From positions 3,013,501 through 3,077,500 of the forward strand of contig NZ_AZUI01000001.1 of the NCBI RefSeq assembly GCF_000526995.1: 64,000 bases of DNA, given 5' to 3'. Positions 24,918 through 34,016 of the stretch are shown in pieces (the first letter of the stretch is position 1; the number at the start of each line of letters is the position of its first letter). The position numbers and the translations under genes were made by a program. The notes beneath the pieces are model-generated. The model saw nothing but the letters and a program-made list of their open reading frames with translations. It made no database searches and was not told the origin of the DNA. Source of the DNA: Lacrimispora indolis DSM 755. Its GTDB lineage: Bacteria > Bacillota > Clostridia > Lachnospirales > Lachnospiraceae.

Positions 24918-25533
24918 ACCGGCCCCAGAACCTCAAAAGGCACCGGAGCCAGTTCATTCAAGTGGCGGCATTTTATCACAGGAAGAGATCGAGAAGCTTT
25001 TGGCGGGCAGCATGGCTCCGGAACCACCTAAAACAGAGCAGCAGCCGGCTCCGTCTATGGCTCCCGCAAGTCAGATGTCCGAAACGGACCGGATGGCGGT
25101 TCAGCAGATGATGCAGCAGATGCAGATGCAGCAGCAGATGATACAGCAAATGCAGCAGATGATCCTGCAGCTGCAAAGCGGGCAGCAAAGCACTCCAAAG
25201 AAGGAAGTTCAGGAACCTAAGACCATAAACGTCAAGCCGATTCCCCAGAACAGTTTACGGGAAGGCGAGGCGACTTATGAGGAGCAGGAGGAAAACCGGG
25301 AACTGATCATGGGCGTGCCTCTGGAGGTCTCTGTTGAGATCGGCAGAACCAGAAAGCTGGTAAAGGAAATTCTTGAATTTACCAAGGGTTCTTTGGTCAT
25401 ACTGGACAAGCTGGCTGGTGATCAGGTGGATTTATATGTAAACGGCCGGTGTATCGCCAAAGGTGATGTGGTCGTGGTTGACGATAATTTCGGCATTCGT
25501 ATCACGGAAATCACGAAGAAGAACGTAGATTAG
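24730..25533 (+). CDS. fliY: FliY, C-terminal part (tandem CheY-binding-like motifs and FliN domain)
   Basis: This frame supplies the second half of FliY after the T-run at 24754-24759. It has a Pro/Ala/Glu linker, two near-identical motifs (ILSQEEIERLLAGS and ILSQEEIEKLLAGS) like the CheY-binding N-terminus of FliM, a Gln/Met-rich helix, and a C-terminal SpoA/FliN domain (VPLEVSVEIGRTRKLVKEIL... DQVDLYVNGRCIAKGDVVVV). If it is made separately, it would act as a FliN with tandem CheY-binding motifs; a possible start is the ATG at 24849 before SGGGILSQ. The ATG at 24730 itself lies inside the CheC domain and is probably not a start. Confidence 0.8.
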   Translation: MQRNWLEDFFPQENEAQDPEPAPAPVPAPTPTQAPEPAPSMSGGGILSQEEIERLLAGSVQPEPAPEPQKAPEPVHSSGGILSQEEIEKLLAGSMAPEPPKTEQQPAPSMAPASQMSETDRMAVQQMMQQMQMQQQMIQQMQQMILQLQSGQQSTPKKEVQEPKTINVKPIPQNSLREGEATYEEQEENRELIMGVPLEVSVEIGRTRKLVKEILEFTKGSLVILDKLAGDQVDLYVNGRCIAKGDVVVVDDNFGIRITEITKKNVD

Positions 25534-25549
25534 AGAGGAAGTGGCTTTA

Positions 25550-25906
25550 TTGAGCAGTATAATTAGTCTGGCATCGGTACTGATTCTTACCATTTTGGTT
25601 CTATACTTAAGTCATCTGTTTACAAAGAGCCTTGGAAATGGAATCGGTATGAAGCGGGGCGGAACCTGTATGCAGATGCTGGACAGGCTTCCCCTTGGAC
25701 AGGATAAAGCAGTAGCGGTTATCCGCGCTGGGAGCCGTTATTATCTGATTGGTATTGCTTCTTCTCAAATAACTCTGCTTGCGGAGCTTTCTGAAGAGGA
25801 AGTTCCCAAAGAGACAGGTGCTCCTCCTTCTTTTGGGGCAGATGGGTACGAAAATTTTAAAAACATATTAAAGAAATACACAGACAGACACAAGAAAGAT
25901 TTGTGA
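25550..25906 (+). CDS. fliO: Flagellar biosynthetic protein FliO
   Basis: 118 residues from TTG 25550, 8 bases after AGAGGAAG; an in-frame GTG at 25541 is also possible but would overlap the ribosome-binding site. One N-terminal membrane helix (about 3-22) is followed by a small cytoplasmic domain with MKRGGTCMQMLDRLPLGQDK, GSRYYLIGIA and a basic tail, as in FliO/FliZ proteins. FliO assists assembly of the FliP ring. It comes directly before fliP, overlapping its ribosome-binding site. Confidence 0.85.
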   Translation: MSSIISLASVLILTILVLYLSHLFTKSLGNGIGMKRGGTCMQMLDRLPLGQDKAVAVIRAGSRYYLIGIASSQITLLAELSEEEVPKETGAPPSFGADGYENFKNILKKYTDRHKKDL

Positions 25907-25917
25907 GGAGGAATGGA

Positions 25918-26580
25918 ATGAATACAGATGCCTTGGTTAATATAAACGGCGGAAGGGTGCCGACCCTGGAGCTTTTTCTCATTCTGACCATCATTTCATT
26001 GCTGCCCTCTATATTAGTGATGATGACATCCTTTACCAGGATTGTCATTATCTTATCTTTTACCAGAAATGCCTTGGGAATCCAGCAGACTCCTCCCAAT
26101 ATGGTGCTTGTAGGGATTGCGCTGTTTTTGACTTTGTTTATTATGGATCCCGTAATAAAGGATGTGAATACCAACGCTTACCAGCCGTATATAAAGGAGG
26201 AAATCAGCCAGGGAGAGGCCCTGAACCGGGCTCAGGCTCCTATGAAGAAGTTTATGCTGAAGCAGACAGAGAAAACGACCCTGAATCTTTTTGTTGATTT
26301 GTCAAATACGGATATGCCGGAAAACATAGAGGATCTTCCAATGACAGTGGTAATTCCGTCATTTATGACCTCTGAGTTAAAAAGGGCATTTACGGCCGGT
26401 TTTATGATCTTCCTGCCATTTATGCTGGTGGACATTGTTGTATCAAGTACCCTTATGTCCATGGGTATGGTCATGCTTCCTCCGGCTATGATTTCCCTTC
26501 CCTTTAAGCTGCTTTTATTCGTGACAGTGAATGGCTGGGAGCTTTTGTTTACAAATCTGGTGAAGAGTTTTCACTACTGA
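25918..26580 (+). CDS. fliP: Flagellar export gate protein FliP
   Basis: 220 residues from ATG 25918 (MNTDALVNINGG), after GAGGAGGAA; the upstream in-frame GTG at 25903 is part of that site. Export-gate core protein with four hydrophobic segments: FLILTIISLLPSILVMMTSF with FTRIVIILSFTRNALGIQQTPPN (a FliP signature), and the C-terminal pair including MLVDIVVSSTLMSMGMVMLPP. No cleavable signal peptide is evident. In order with fliO and fliQ. Confidence 0.96.
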   Translation: MNTDALVNINGGRVPTLELFLILTIISLLPSILVMMTSFTRIVIILSFTRNALGIQQTPPNMVLVGIALFLTLFIMDPVIKDVNTNAYQPYIKEEISQGEALNRAQAPMKKFMLKQTEKTTLNLFVDLSNTDMPENIEDLPMTVVIPSFMTSELKRAFTAGFMIFLPFMLVDIVVSSTLMSMGMVMLPPAMISLPFKLLLFVTVNGWELLFTNLVKSFHY

Positions 26581-26594
26581 CGGGAGGATAGAAT

Positions 26595-26855
26595 ATGACG
26601 GAAGTTGCACTTAGCAGTTTGATGTATGAGATGTTTGGGCTGGCTGTAAAGCTGGCTGGTCCGGTACTGGTGGTGAGTATGGTGATCGGTGTTATTATTT
26701 CCATTCTGCAGGCCGCAACACAGATTCACGAGCAGACCATTACTTTTGTCCCCAAGCTGATCGTCATAGGGCTGATCCTTTTGATGATGGGGAGCAATAT
26801 GATGGATACTCTTTGCGATTTTACCATACATATTTTCAGCACCATGTTAGGATAA
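26595..26855 (+). CDS. fliQ: Flagellar export gate protein FliQ
   Basis: 86 residues with two membrane helices (about 14-38 and 50-75) around the conserved ISILQAATQIHEQTITFVPK segment, typical of FliQ. It starts 15 bases after fliP with GGGAGG upstream. Confidence 0.95.
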   Translation: MTEVALSSLMYEMFGLAVKLAGPVLVVSMVIGVIISILQAATQIHEQTITFVPKLIVIGLILLMMGSNMMDTLCDFTIHIFSTMLG

Positions 26856-26873
26856 AGGGAAAGGAATGTTTAA

Positions 26874-27635
26874 ATGCCGGAAATAGGACAAATGATGCTG
26901 TTTTCCCTGATTTTCATGAGGATGTCAGGCTTTATCCTGCTGAATCCGATTCTGGGAAGAAGGAATATTCCCAATGTTGTAAAGGGCGGAATGGTCATGG
27001 TATTCACTCTCCTGATCTATTCCTTTTCAGCAGCCCAGGTACCGGAACCGGTCAATTCCATAGAATTTGCGGTACTGATAATAAAAGAGTTTATCATGGG
27101 CTATATCATTGGTTTTGTTATGGACTTGTTTCTCATGGTCATCACCTTTGCAGGCTCCATTATTGATTTCCAGATGGGATTGTCCATGGCAACAATCTAT
27201 GACCCTCAGAGCAACGCTCAGGTCGCTATTACCGGAGGCCTTTGGAATGTGTATTTCATTCTTCTTTTCTTTGCGGTGGATGGCCATCTGGCTCTGATCA
27301 AGCTGCTTATCAAATCTGCCGAGACAGTTCCCTACGGGCAGGTAGTTTTAGGAACAAAAGTGGCGTGGGCGATGATTGAGGTATTCATTCAATGCATAAT
27401 CATGGCCATTAAATTTTCATTTCCTATTATAGCAATTGAATTTATAACGGAAATAGCAGTTGGAATCCTGATGAAAATGATTCCTCAGATCAACGTGTTT
27501 GTTGTAAATATACAGGCAAAGCTCATACTTGGGCTTCTTATGCTGGTTTTCCTGTTTTCTCCCATGTCAGATTATTTGGGCGATGTAATAACTCAGATGC
27601 TTCTTACGGTCCAGAGCATGATCAGGCTTTTATAA
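26874..27635 (+). CDS. fliR: Flagellar export gate protein FliR
   Basis: 253 residues, several membrane helices. Export-gate protein completing the FliP-FliQ-FliR ring. Typical segments: MRMSGFILLNPILGRRNIPN near 15-35, then SIIDFQMGLSMATIYDPQ and, near the end, MIPQINVFVVNIQAKLILG. It is followed by a 130-base structured spacer before flhB. Confidence 0.94.
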   Translation: MPEIGQMMLFSLIFMRMSGFILLNPILGRRNIPNVVKGGMVMVFTLLIYSFSAAQVPEPVNSIEFAVLIIKEFIMGYIIGFVMDLFLMVITFAGSIIDFQMGLSMATIYDPQSNAQVAITGGLWNVYFILLFFAVDGHLALIKLLIKSAETVPYGQVVLGTKVAWAMIEVFIQCIIMAIKFSFPIIAIEFITEIAVGILMKMIPQINVFVVNIQAKLILGLLMLVFLFSPMSDYLGDVITQMLLTVQSMIRLL

Positions 27636-27669
27636 GCGTTTAGTAAACACCCTGCGGGTATAAACTTGA

Positions 27670-27740
27670 CGCCTGGTGCCCGATAAAGCGGGGCAGGCCC
27701 TAAAGCTGGACGGTCCCTGTCCGGAAAGCATGTCCGGAAA
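27670..27740 (+). other. Structured spacer between fliR and flhB
   Basis: The 130-base gap holds two overlapping hairpins. GCCTG.GCCC (about 27671-27681) pairs with GGGCAGGC (about 27692-27699). GGACGG...CTGTCC and TCCGG repeats follow up to 27740. No T-tract is present. It may be an RNA processing or stability element that sets flhB levels. Family unknown. Confidence 0.35.
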
Positions 27741-27765
27741 AGAGGAAAGGATGTGATGAACGGCA

Positions 27766-28827
27766 ATGGCAGGTGATTCAAAAACCGAGAAAGCCACACC
27801 GAAAAAACGGAAGGATGAACGAAAGAAGGGCCACGTTGCCGTCAGTAAAGATGTGGTAATGGTTGCTTCCCTTCTCGGCATATTCATGATGCTTAAGCTG
27901 TTGTTTCCGCTCATGTACAAAACCCTGCGGAATTACATGATAAAGTACGTAAGCCTGGCAGCATCGGCTGAGACCTTGTCCGATTATACGACAAAGGCAT
28001 ATATAGATACGGTGGTAGCCGTTGCAAAGGCTTCTCTTCCCATTCTTCTGGTTTCGGTCCTCTTGGCAGTGGTTGCCACAGGAGTACAGACAAGATTTCT
28101 TTTTACCCAAAGTAATATGGCTCCTAAATTCGACCGGCTGAACCCGCTTAAAGGTATCAAGAATATCCTTTCGTTTAAAAGCCTTGTGGAGCTGTTAAAG
28201 AGCATAATAAAAATCACAATTTTGATCCTGATCCTTTACCAGATCATTAAAGGGGATTTAAGAGCGGTGGCGAGGACCATTGACATGGAACTTCAGGATT
28301 CAGCGGTTTATGTGCTGAATGCCATTCTTGAAATGATCGTAAAGGTGTCTATCATATTTCTGGCAATTGCCGGATTTGACTATTTTTACCAGTGGTGGGA
28401 TTTTGAACGCCAGATCAAGATGTCAAAGCAGGAATTAAAGGAAGAATACAAACAGACGGAAGGAAACCCTGAAATCAAGGGGAGGATCCGTAACATTCAG
28501 AGAGAACGTGCCCGTTCCAGAATGATGCAGGCGGTCCCTACTGCAGATGTGATTGTACGTAATCCTACCCATTACGCGGTGGCGTTACGGTATGATATTG
28601 AAAAGGACAGTGCACCTGTACTGGTGGCAAAAGGCCAGGATGAACTGGCTCTTAGAATTGTAGCAGTAGGTGAGGAAAATGGGGTGTATGTGCTTGAGAA
28701 TAAGCCCTTAGCCAGAGGGATTTACGCCGGCACCCAGGTGGGAGCTGAGATCCCGCCGGAATATTACGGCATGGTTGCCGAAATTCTTGTTTACGTATAC
28801 CGTATGAATAACAAGATTATTGAGTAG
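27766..28827 (+). CDS. flhB: Flagellar export switch protein FlhB
   Basis: 353 residues. Four membrane helices in the first 220 residues after a basic N-terminus (KTEKATPKKRKDERKKG). The cytoplasmic domain carries the autocleavage motif NPTH at about 265-268 (VIVRNPTHYAVALRY). FlhB changes export specificity after hook completion, guided by FliK. The ribosome-binding site is distant, but no better start was found. A second protein resembling only the FlhB C-domain is at 55841. Confidence 0.96.
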   Translation: MAGDSKTEKATPKKRKDERKKGHVAVSKDVVMVASLLGIFMMLKLLFPLMYKTLRNYMIKYVSLAASAETLSDYTTKAYIDTVVAVAKASLPILLVSVLLAVVATGVQTRFLFTQSNMAPKFDRLNPLKGIKNILSFKSLVELLKSIIKITILILILYQIIKGDLRAVARTIDMELQDSAVYVLNAILEMIVKVSIIFLAIAGFDYFYQWWDFERQIKMSKQELKEEYKQTEGNPEIKGRIRNIQRERARSRMMQAVPTADVIVRNPTHYAVALRYDIEKDSAPVLVAKGQDELALRIVAVGEENGVYVLENKPLARGIYAGTQVGAEIPPEYYGMVAEILVYVYRMNNKIIE

Positions 28828-28868
28828 ATAAAAGCGGCAGAGATACTTGAAAGAAATGGTGTAAAAGA

Positions 28869-30938
28869 ATGAAGAATTTACTGAAAAATTCCGTAGTATT
28901 TTTTGTTATTACGATCGTACTTCTGTTGATTATCCCATTGCCTCCATTTTTATTGGATGTAATGATTATCATAAATATTTCTCTTTCCATGATAATCTTA
29001 TTGATAACCATGAACATAAGAGAGCCATTGGAGTTTTCCATCTTTCCGGCTCTGCTTTTGGTTACCACCCTGCTGCGTCTGGGGTTAAACGTGTCTACCA
29101 CGCGTAACATCTTATCCCACCAGGGATCATCCGGCCAGGTGATCAAGGCCTTTGGTGATTTTGTATTACAGGGAAATATAGTCGTTGGTTTTATCATATT
29201 CCTGATCCTCGTATTGGTAAACTTCCTTGTTATTACAAAGGGTACGGAGCGTGTATCAGAGGTTGCGGCCAGATTTACTCTGGATGCCATGCCGGGTAAG
29301 CAGATGGCCATTGATGCGGATTTAAGCTCAGGCCTGATCAATGAACAGGAAGCCAAATTAAGACGGTATAAGATCCAGAAAGAAGCGGATTTTTACGGAG
29401 CCATGGATGGTGCTACCAAGTTTGTAAAGGGAGACGCCATCATGTCCATAATCGTTACCGCCATTAACTTTATCGGCGGAACCATCATTGGTATGGTGCA
29501 GTCAAATATGCCCTTTGACCAGGTTTTAACCGTTTATTCCATTGCAACAGTGGGTGACGGACTTGTCTCTCAGCTTCCGGCTCTTTTGATTTCAACGGCC
29601 ACAGGTATGATCGTTACCAGAGCTGTTTCAGAAGGCAGCTTGAATGAAGACGTTTCTGCTCAGTTCCTGGCTCAGCCTAATGCCATTATGATCACCGGCT
29701 TTGTTATGGCCATTCTCATACTGGTTCCCGGAATGCCAAAGGTTCAGCTGGCGATTATGGCAGTCATGCTGGTGGCGGCGGGTTACCATTTGCAGCAGAA
29801 GGTAAGGCAGGCGGCAGTGAGAAACCAGGAAACTGCGGCAGCCTCCATGATGGAAGAAAGTGCTCAGCCTGCAGCAGATGAAGAATCCTATTACCGGGAT
29901 GTAAACAATGTATATTCGCTCATCAATGTTGAGCCTATAGAAATGGAATTCGGCTACAGTCTGATTCCGTTGATTGATGAAAACAGCGGCGGCAAGATGA
30001 TTAACAGGATCGTCATTTTCAGAAGGCAATATGCCCAGGACATGGGATTTGTCATACCTTCCGTCAGGCTGAGGGACAGCTCAAGCTTAAACACCAATCA
30101 GTATATTATTAAGATCAGGGGCGAAGAAGTGGCCAGAGGAGAGATCCTGGTGGATTATTATCTGGCATTAGAGCCTCCCACTCTTTCCGGGGAAGTTGAC
30201 GGGATCGAAACAGTGGAACCGGCTTATGGAATCCCAAGCAAGTGGATCCGTCCTGAGAACAAGGAAATGGCGGAAATATACGGTTATACGGTCATTGATC
30301 CCCTTTCCGTTATGCTGACTCATTTGTCTGAAACCATCAGGCAGCACGCCTATGAATTGTTAGGGCGTCAGGAGGTCATGCAGCTGTTAGAAAACGTAAA
30401 GAAGCATTCTGCAGAACTGGTTGATGAACTGTTTCCAAATCAGTTTACTTACAGCAGCTTCCAGAAGATTCTCAACAATCTTTTAAAGGAAGGCGTACCC
30501 ATCAAGGATATGGAGACTATACTGGAAACCATTGTAGACTCGATTCCAACTACCAGAGATATGGATGTTATTACTGAGAATATTAGAATTGCCTTAAAGA
30601 GGACCATAACCAGGATGTTCTGTGACGGAGGACAAATGAAGGTTCTTACTCTGGATGCAGAGCTGGAAAAAAACATTATCGGAAGCATGGCAAAGGGAGA
30701 ACAGGGCGTTTATCTGGCCCTCAGTCCGGATGTAATGCAGTCTGTGGTCAGTCAGCTGGGGGATCAGATCAAGAAATTCAGCGACTTAGATCAAAAGCCG
30801 GTCATCCTTACAAGCCAGGTTGTCAGACTGTATTTTTACCGTTTGATCGAACAGTTCTATCCCAATGTATATGTCCTTTCATTTAACGAGATTGCAAATA
30901 ATATTCAGATTCAGGCAGTTGGAAATATCACCATTTGA
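28869..30938 (+). CDS. flhA: Flagellar export protein FlhA
   Basis: 689 residues. Membrane part about 1-330 with the FHIPEP-family signature region around EVAARFTLDAMPGKQMAIDAD (about 138-158). The large cytoplasmic domain (about 350-689) forms the nonameric docking ring for export chaperones. Typical segments: GLVSQLPALLISTATGMIVTR, and YELLGRQEVMQLLENV near 497. It is followed directly by fliA; flhF and flhG, common here, are absent. Confidence 0.97.
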   Translation: MKNLLKNSVVFFVITIVLLLIIPLPPFLLDVMIIINISLSMIILLITMNIREPLEFSIFPALLLVTTLLRLGLNVSTTRNILSHQGSSGQVIKAFGDFVLQGNIVVGFIIFLILVLVNFLVITKGTERVSEVAARFTLDAMPGKQMAIDADLSSGLINEQEAKLRRYKIQKEADFYGAMDGATKFVKGDAIMSIIVTAINFIGGTIIGMVQSNMPFDQVLTVYSIATVGDGLVSQLPALLISTATGMIVTRAVSEGSLNEDVSAQFLAQPNAIMITGFVMAILILVPGMPKVQLAIMAVMLVAAGYHLQQKVRQAAVRNQETAAASMMEESAQPAADEESYYRDVNNVYSLINVEPIEMEFGYSLIPLIDENSGGKMINRIVIFRRQYAQDMGFVIPSVRLRDSSSLNTNQYIIKIRGEEVARGEILVDYYLALEPPTLSGEVDGIETVEPAYGIPSKWIRPENKEMAEIYGYTVIDPLSVMLTHLSETIRQHAYELLGRQEVMQLLENVKKHSAELVDELFPNQFTYSSFQKILNNLLKEGVPIKDMETILETIVDSIPTTRDMDVITENIRIALKRTITRMFCDGGQMKVLTLDAELEKNIIGSMAKGEQGVYLALSPDVMQSVVSQLGDQIKKFSDLDQKPVILTSQVVRLYFYRLIEQFYPNVYVLSFNEIANNIQIQAVGNITI

Positions 30939-30973
30939 CAGGGTATTATGTCAGAAAGGCGGTGTTAGTCGGA

Positions 30974-31747
30974 ATGGAACAGGATTTCACCCAATATACC
31001 AATGAAGATTTATTAATTAAATATAAGCGGACAAAAGATATCAAGATGAAGCATGAGCTGGTCATGCGCTATATGTATATGGTCAGAAGTATTTCCATTC
31101 AGATGAGGGATGTATATTTAAGCTTTGCCCAGGTGGAGGATATTGTCAATGAAGGCGTGCTGACCATTATGAGCGGAATTGAGAAATTTGATCCGGAAAT
31201 GAACGTTAAATTTGAAACCTACATTTCCAAGAGGATCCGCGGCATGATCATTGATATGGCGCGAAAGCAGGACTGGATTCCAAGAAGTGTGAGGAAGAAT
31301 GCCAAGGAGCTGGATAATGCGGTTATGGAATTGTGCAACCGCCTGGGCCGTTTTCCTTCTCCAAAGGAAACCGCGGAATATATGGACATCAGCCTGGAAA
31401 AATACCAGGAAGCCCTTGGCAAAACCAATGTCTACAGTGTGCTGTCCCTGGATATGGTTCTGGAGGCAGGAAACGACAATAAAAAAACGGTGCAGCTTCC
31501 GGCTGTCAATGAAAATGAACAACCAGAAGATCATTATCTGCAGGAAGAATTTAAGCAGATCCTGGTTCATGCAATAAATAATTTAAAAGAAAATGAGCAA
31601 AAGGTTATTTCGTTGTATTATATGGACGAATTAAATATGAAGGAGATTGCACAGGTCATGAATGTCAGCGAGCCGAGAATCTCACAGATTCATTCTAATG
31701 CGATTCAAAAGCTGAAGCTGTATCTGACGGGTTTTATAAATGGGTAA
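30974..31747 (+). CDS. fliA: Flagellar sigma factor FliA/SigD (sigma-28)
   Basis: 257 residues from ATG 30974 (MEQDFTQYTNEDLLIKYK); the longer frame from 30935 overlaps the end of flhA and has no site. It directs RNA polymerase to late flagellar promoters and is held inactive by FlgM until hook completion. Region 2 (KFETYISKRIRGMIIDMARKQDWIPRS, about 78-104), region 3 and region 4 (NLKENEQKVISLYYMDELNMKEIA, with the helix-turn-helix VSEPRISQIHSNAIQKL) are all present. Confidence 0.96.
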   Translation: MEQDFTQYTNEDLLIKYKRTKDIKMKHELVMRYMYMVRSISIQMRDVYLSFAQVEDIVNEGVLTIMSGIEKFDPEMNVKFETYISKRIRGMIIDMARKQDWIPRSVRKNAKELDNAVMELCNRLGRFPSPKETAEYMDISLEKYQEALGKTNVYSVLSLDMVLEAGNDNKKTVQLPAVNENEQPEDHYLQEEFKQILVHAINNLKENEQKVISLYYMDELNMKEIAQVMNVSEPRISQIHSNAIQKLKLYLTGFING

Positions 31748-31767
31748 CAGGAAAGGGGTAAAATGCT

Positions 31768-32571
31768 ATGTTTCATGGATTTTATAATCTGGCATCAGGA
31801 ATGCTGTATCAGAATCGTAATTTAAATGTGATCAGCAACAATATGGTCAATGTCAGTACTCCAGGCTATAAATCAGACAAGCTGGTCAGTACCACGTTTA
31901 AGGATGAGATGCTCTACAGAAATGGCAACCGGGATAAAAGCAATCCTGTGGAGATCGGATCAGTATCCATGATTCGTACCGCCAGAACCACGAAAACGTC
32001 TTATGACCAGGGAACGGTGGAGGAGACAGGGGGAAATCTAGACTTTGCCCTTACAAAGCCTGGATTTTTTGCCATTGAGGATTCAAACGGAAATCATCTT
32101 TATACGAGAAATGGTTCCTTCCGTCTGGATGACGAGGGGTATCTTTGTTTATCCTCTTTGGGAAGGGTTCTGGGAGAAGACGGAAACCCCATAGAGCTTC
32201 CTTCAGATCATATTACCGTTGATCAATTAGGAAATATTTATGAAGAACCCTTAAAGGGCCTGGGAACTGACGAAGACGGCGGGGACTCAGAGGATACGGA
32301 ACCTGTCCTTTTAGGAAAGATCGGAGTAGTGGATTTTGCAGATTATACCCAGCTTGTTAAGGGTGATAACGGTACATTTACAACCACGGCGGAGGGAACT
32401 GCAGCCAATGGGGGAGTCCAATGGAAAGCGATAGAACGTTCTAATATTGATCCCATTGATGAGATGACTTCCATGATAAGCAGCCAAAGGGCTTCCCAAA
32501 GTGCTGCGCAGGTGCTTAAGATGTATGACCAGCTTATGGGCAGGATTGTCAGTGATATAGGCAGAGTATAA
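31768..32571 (+). CDS. flgF: Flagellar rod protein, FlgF/FlhO type
   Basis: 267 residues. Rod/hook-family protein: N-terminal MFHGFYNLASGMLYQNRNLNVISNNMVNVSTPGYK (1-35), FlgE/F/G core (GFFAIEDSNGNHLYTRNGSF), C-terminal MTSMISSQRASQSAAQVLKMYDQ. Which of the two proteins in this pair is FlgF and which FlgG is judged by order and closeness to Bacillus FlhO and FlhP. An acidic loop (GTDEDGGDSEDTEP) lies near 170. Confidence 0.88.
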   Translation: MFHGFYNLASGMLYQNRNLNVISNNMVNVSTPGYKSDKLVSTTFKDEMLYRNGNRDKSNPVEIGSVSMIRTARTTKTSYDQGTVEETGGNLDFALTKPGFFAIEDSNGNHLYTRNGSFRLDDEGYLCLSSLGRVLGEDGNPIELPSDHITVDQLGNIYEEPLKGLGTDEDGGDSEDTEPVLLGKIGVVDFADYTQLVKGDNGTFTTTAEGTAANGGVQWKAIERSNIDPIDEMTSMISSQRASQSAAQVLKMYDQLMGRIVSDIGRV

Positions 32572-32585
32572 GGGAGGAAGGATAA

Positions 32586-33356
32586 ATGGAACAGTCATTT
32601 TACATAGGTGCTTTAGGGGCTTTAGGCCAGCAGACAAAGCTCAATATAGTTTCAAATAATGTGGCTAATGTAAATACTGTAGGCTTTAAAGCCCAGTACA
32701 GTGTTTTTTCAGATTTGGTGCATGCTGAGCTTAGAAATGCCCAGGGACAGGATGGAGCGAAATCCGGAAGCGGGACAAGGGTTGACCAGTCAAAGACGGA
32801 TTTTACTGCCATGGCTTATAAGGAAACCGGCCTTGACCACGATTACGCCATTGCCGGTGAAGGCTTTTTCATGCTAAAAGATCCTGTTACCGGTGAAGTT
32901 TCCTATTCCCGTGACGGGCGCTTCCAGCTGTCACAAATGGAGGACAAGTTCTATCTGGTGAATTCAGACAACAAACGGGTCCTTAATATGGACCAGGAAG
33001 AGATCTCCTATGACGTAAAGCCTGCCACATATCCGGGAGATGAGACTGAGGAAGAAGAGGAAGAGACGGAATTGGAGGAAGGAGAGCATGATCCCCGGGC
33101 AATAGGGGTGTATACCTTTGCAAGAAGGGACGGCATAGAGAGTCAGGGAGATAATGTCTACACGGTAACCGCAAAAAGCGGAGAACCGATTCTGCTTGAA
33201 AAAGCCAAGGTAATAAAGGGAGCCTTAGAGGAGTCTGGAGTGGATTTTGCCCAGGAGATGACCAGATTGATCGAGGCGCAGAGAGCATATTCCTATGCGC
33301 TTAAAATGGTGCAGACTTCTGATGAGGTTGAGTCGACAATAAATTCTCTGCGGTAA
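32586..33356 (+). CDS. flgG: Flagellar rod protein, FlgG/FlhP type
   Basis: 256 residues. Second distal-rod-type protein: MEQSFYIGALGALGQQTKLNIVSNNVANVNTVGFK (1-35), FAIAGEGFF-like core (YAIAGEGFFMLKD), C-terminal AQEMTRLIEAQRAYSYALKMVQTSDE. A run of acidic residues (DETEEEEEETELEEGEHD, about 154-171) replaces the usual outer domain. It starts 14 bases after the previous rod gene. Confidence 0.88.
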   Translation: MEQSFYIGALGALGQQTKLNIVSNNVANVNTVGFKAQYSVFSDLVHAELRNAQGQDGAKSGSGTRVDQSKTDFTAMAYKETGLDHDYAIAGEGFFMLKDPVTGEVSYSRDGRFQLSQMEDKFYLVNSDNKRVLNMDQEEISYDVKPATYPGDETEEEEEETELEEGEHDPRAIGVYTFARRDGIESQGDNVYTVTAKSGEPILLEKAKVIKGALEESGVDFAQEMTRLIEAQRAYSYALKMVQTSDEVESTINSLR

Positions 33357-33389
33357 ATCCCGTGAGTAATGAGGAAAGAGGGCGATATC

Positions 33390-34016
33390 ATGAAAATAAC
33401 GCGTTACGATGAAATGAATAGTCTGGGCCTGGATCTCATCAGGGAAATCGGCAGCATAGGCACAGGAAATGCGGCCACTGCGCTGTCCTCCTTGTTAGGG
33501 AAAACTGTTCGTATGACACTTCCGGATGTGAAGATCCTGGGCTATAATGAAGCCATTAAATATCTGGGAGATCCGGAAGAAATTGTAGCTGCTATTCTGG
33601 TCAAGATGACCGGTGAGATTAATGGATTGATGCTGTTTATCCTGAAGCTGGATTTTATCAATGAAGTCTTAACCAGTGTCATGCAGCAGAATATTGAAGA
33701 TTATTACCAGCTGAATGTTTTGGAAACCTCAGCGTTGGAGGAGATCGGAAATATCATCATCTCTTCTTATGTGAATGCCATGTCCTCCCTTAGCGACGTT
33801 ACGATCAATTTATCAGTTCCTGATATCGCCGTTAATATGCTGGGCGGAATTTTAAGCGTGCCAATGGTGGAATTTGGTTATCAGACAGATAAGATGATGA
33901 TGATCAGCGGCCAATTTGTTATAGGGGGGAAAGTTCTTCACAGTGACTTGCTGATGATGCCGGATATACAGTCATTGAACTTTTTAATGGAAAAGCTGGG
34001 GATAGCCAATGGATAA
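33390..34016 (+). CDS. cheC: CheY-P phosphatase CheC
   Basis: 208 residues from ATG 33390 (MKITRYDEMNSLGLDLIRE), 8 bases after AGAGGG. It has both E-x3-N phosphatase centres: REIGSIGTGNAATALS (about 17-32) and LEEIGNIIISSYVNAMS (about 113-129). It removes phosphate from CheY and interacts with CheD. The last bases overlap cheD. Confidence 0.93.
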   Translation: MKITRYDEMNSLGLDLIREIGSIGTGNAATALSSLLGKTVRMTLPDVKILGYNEAIKYLGDPEEIVAAILVKMTGEINGLMLFILKLDFINEVLTSVMQQNIEDYYQLNVLETSALEEIGNIIISSYVNAMSSLSDVTINLSVPDIAVNMLGGILSVPMVEFGYQTDKMMMISGQFVIGGKVLHSDLLMMPDIQSLNFLMEKLGIANG

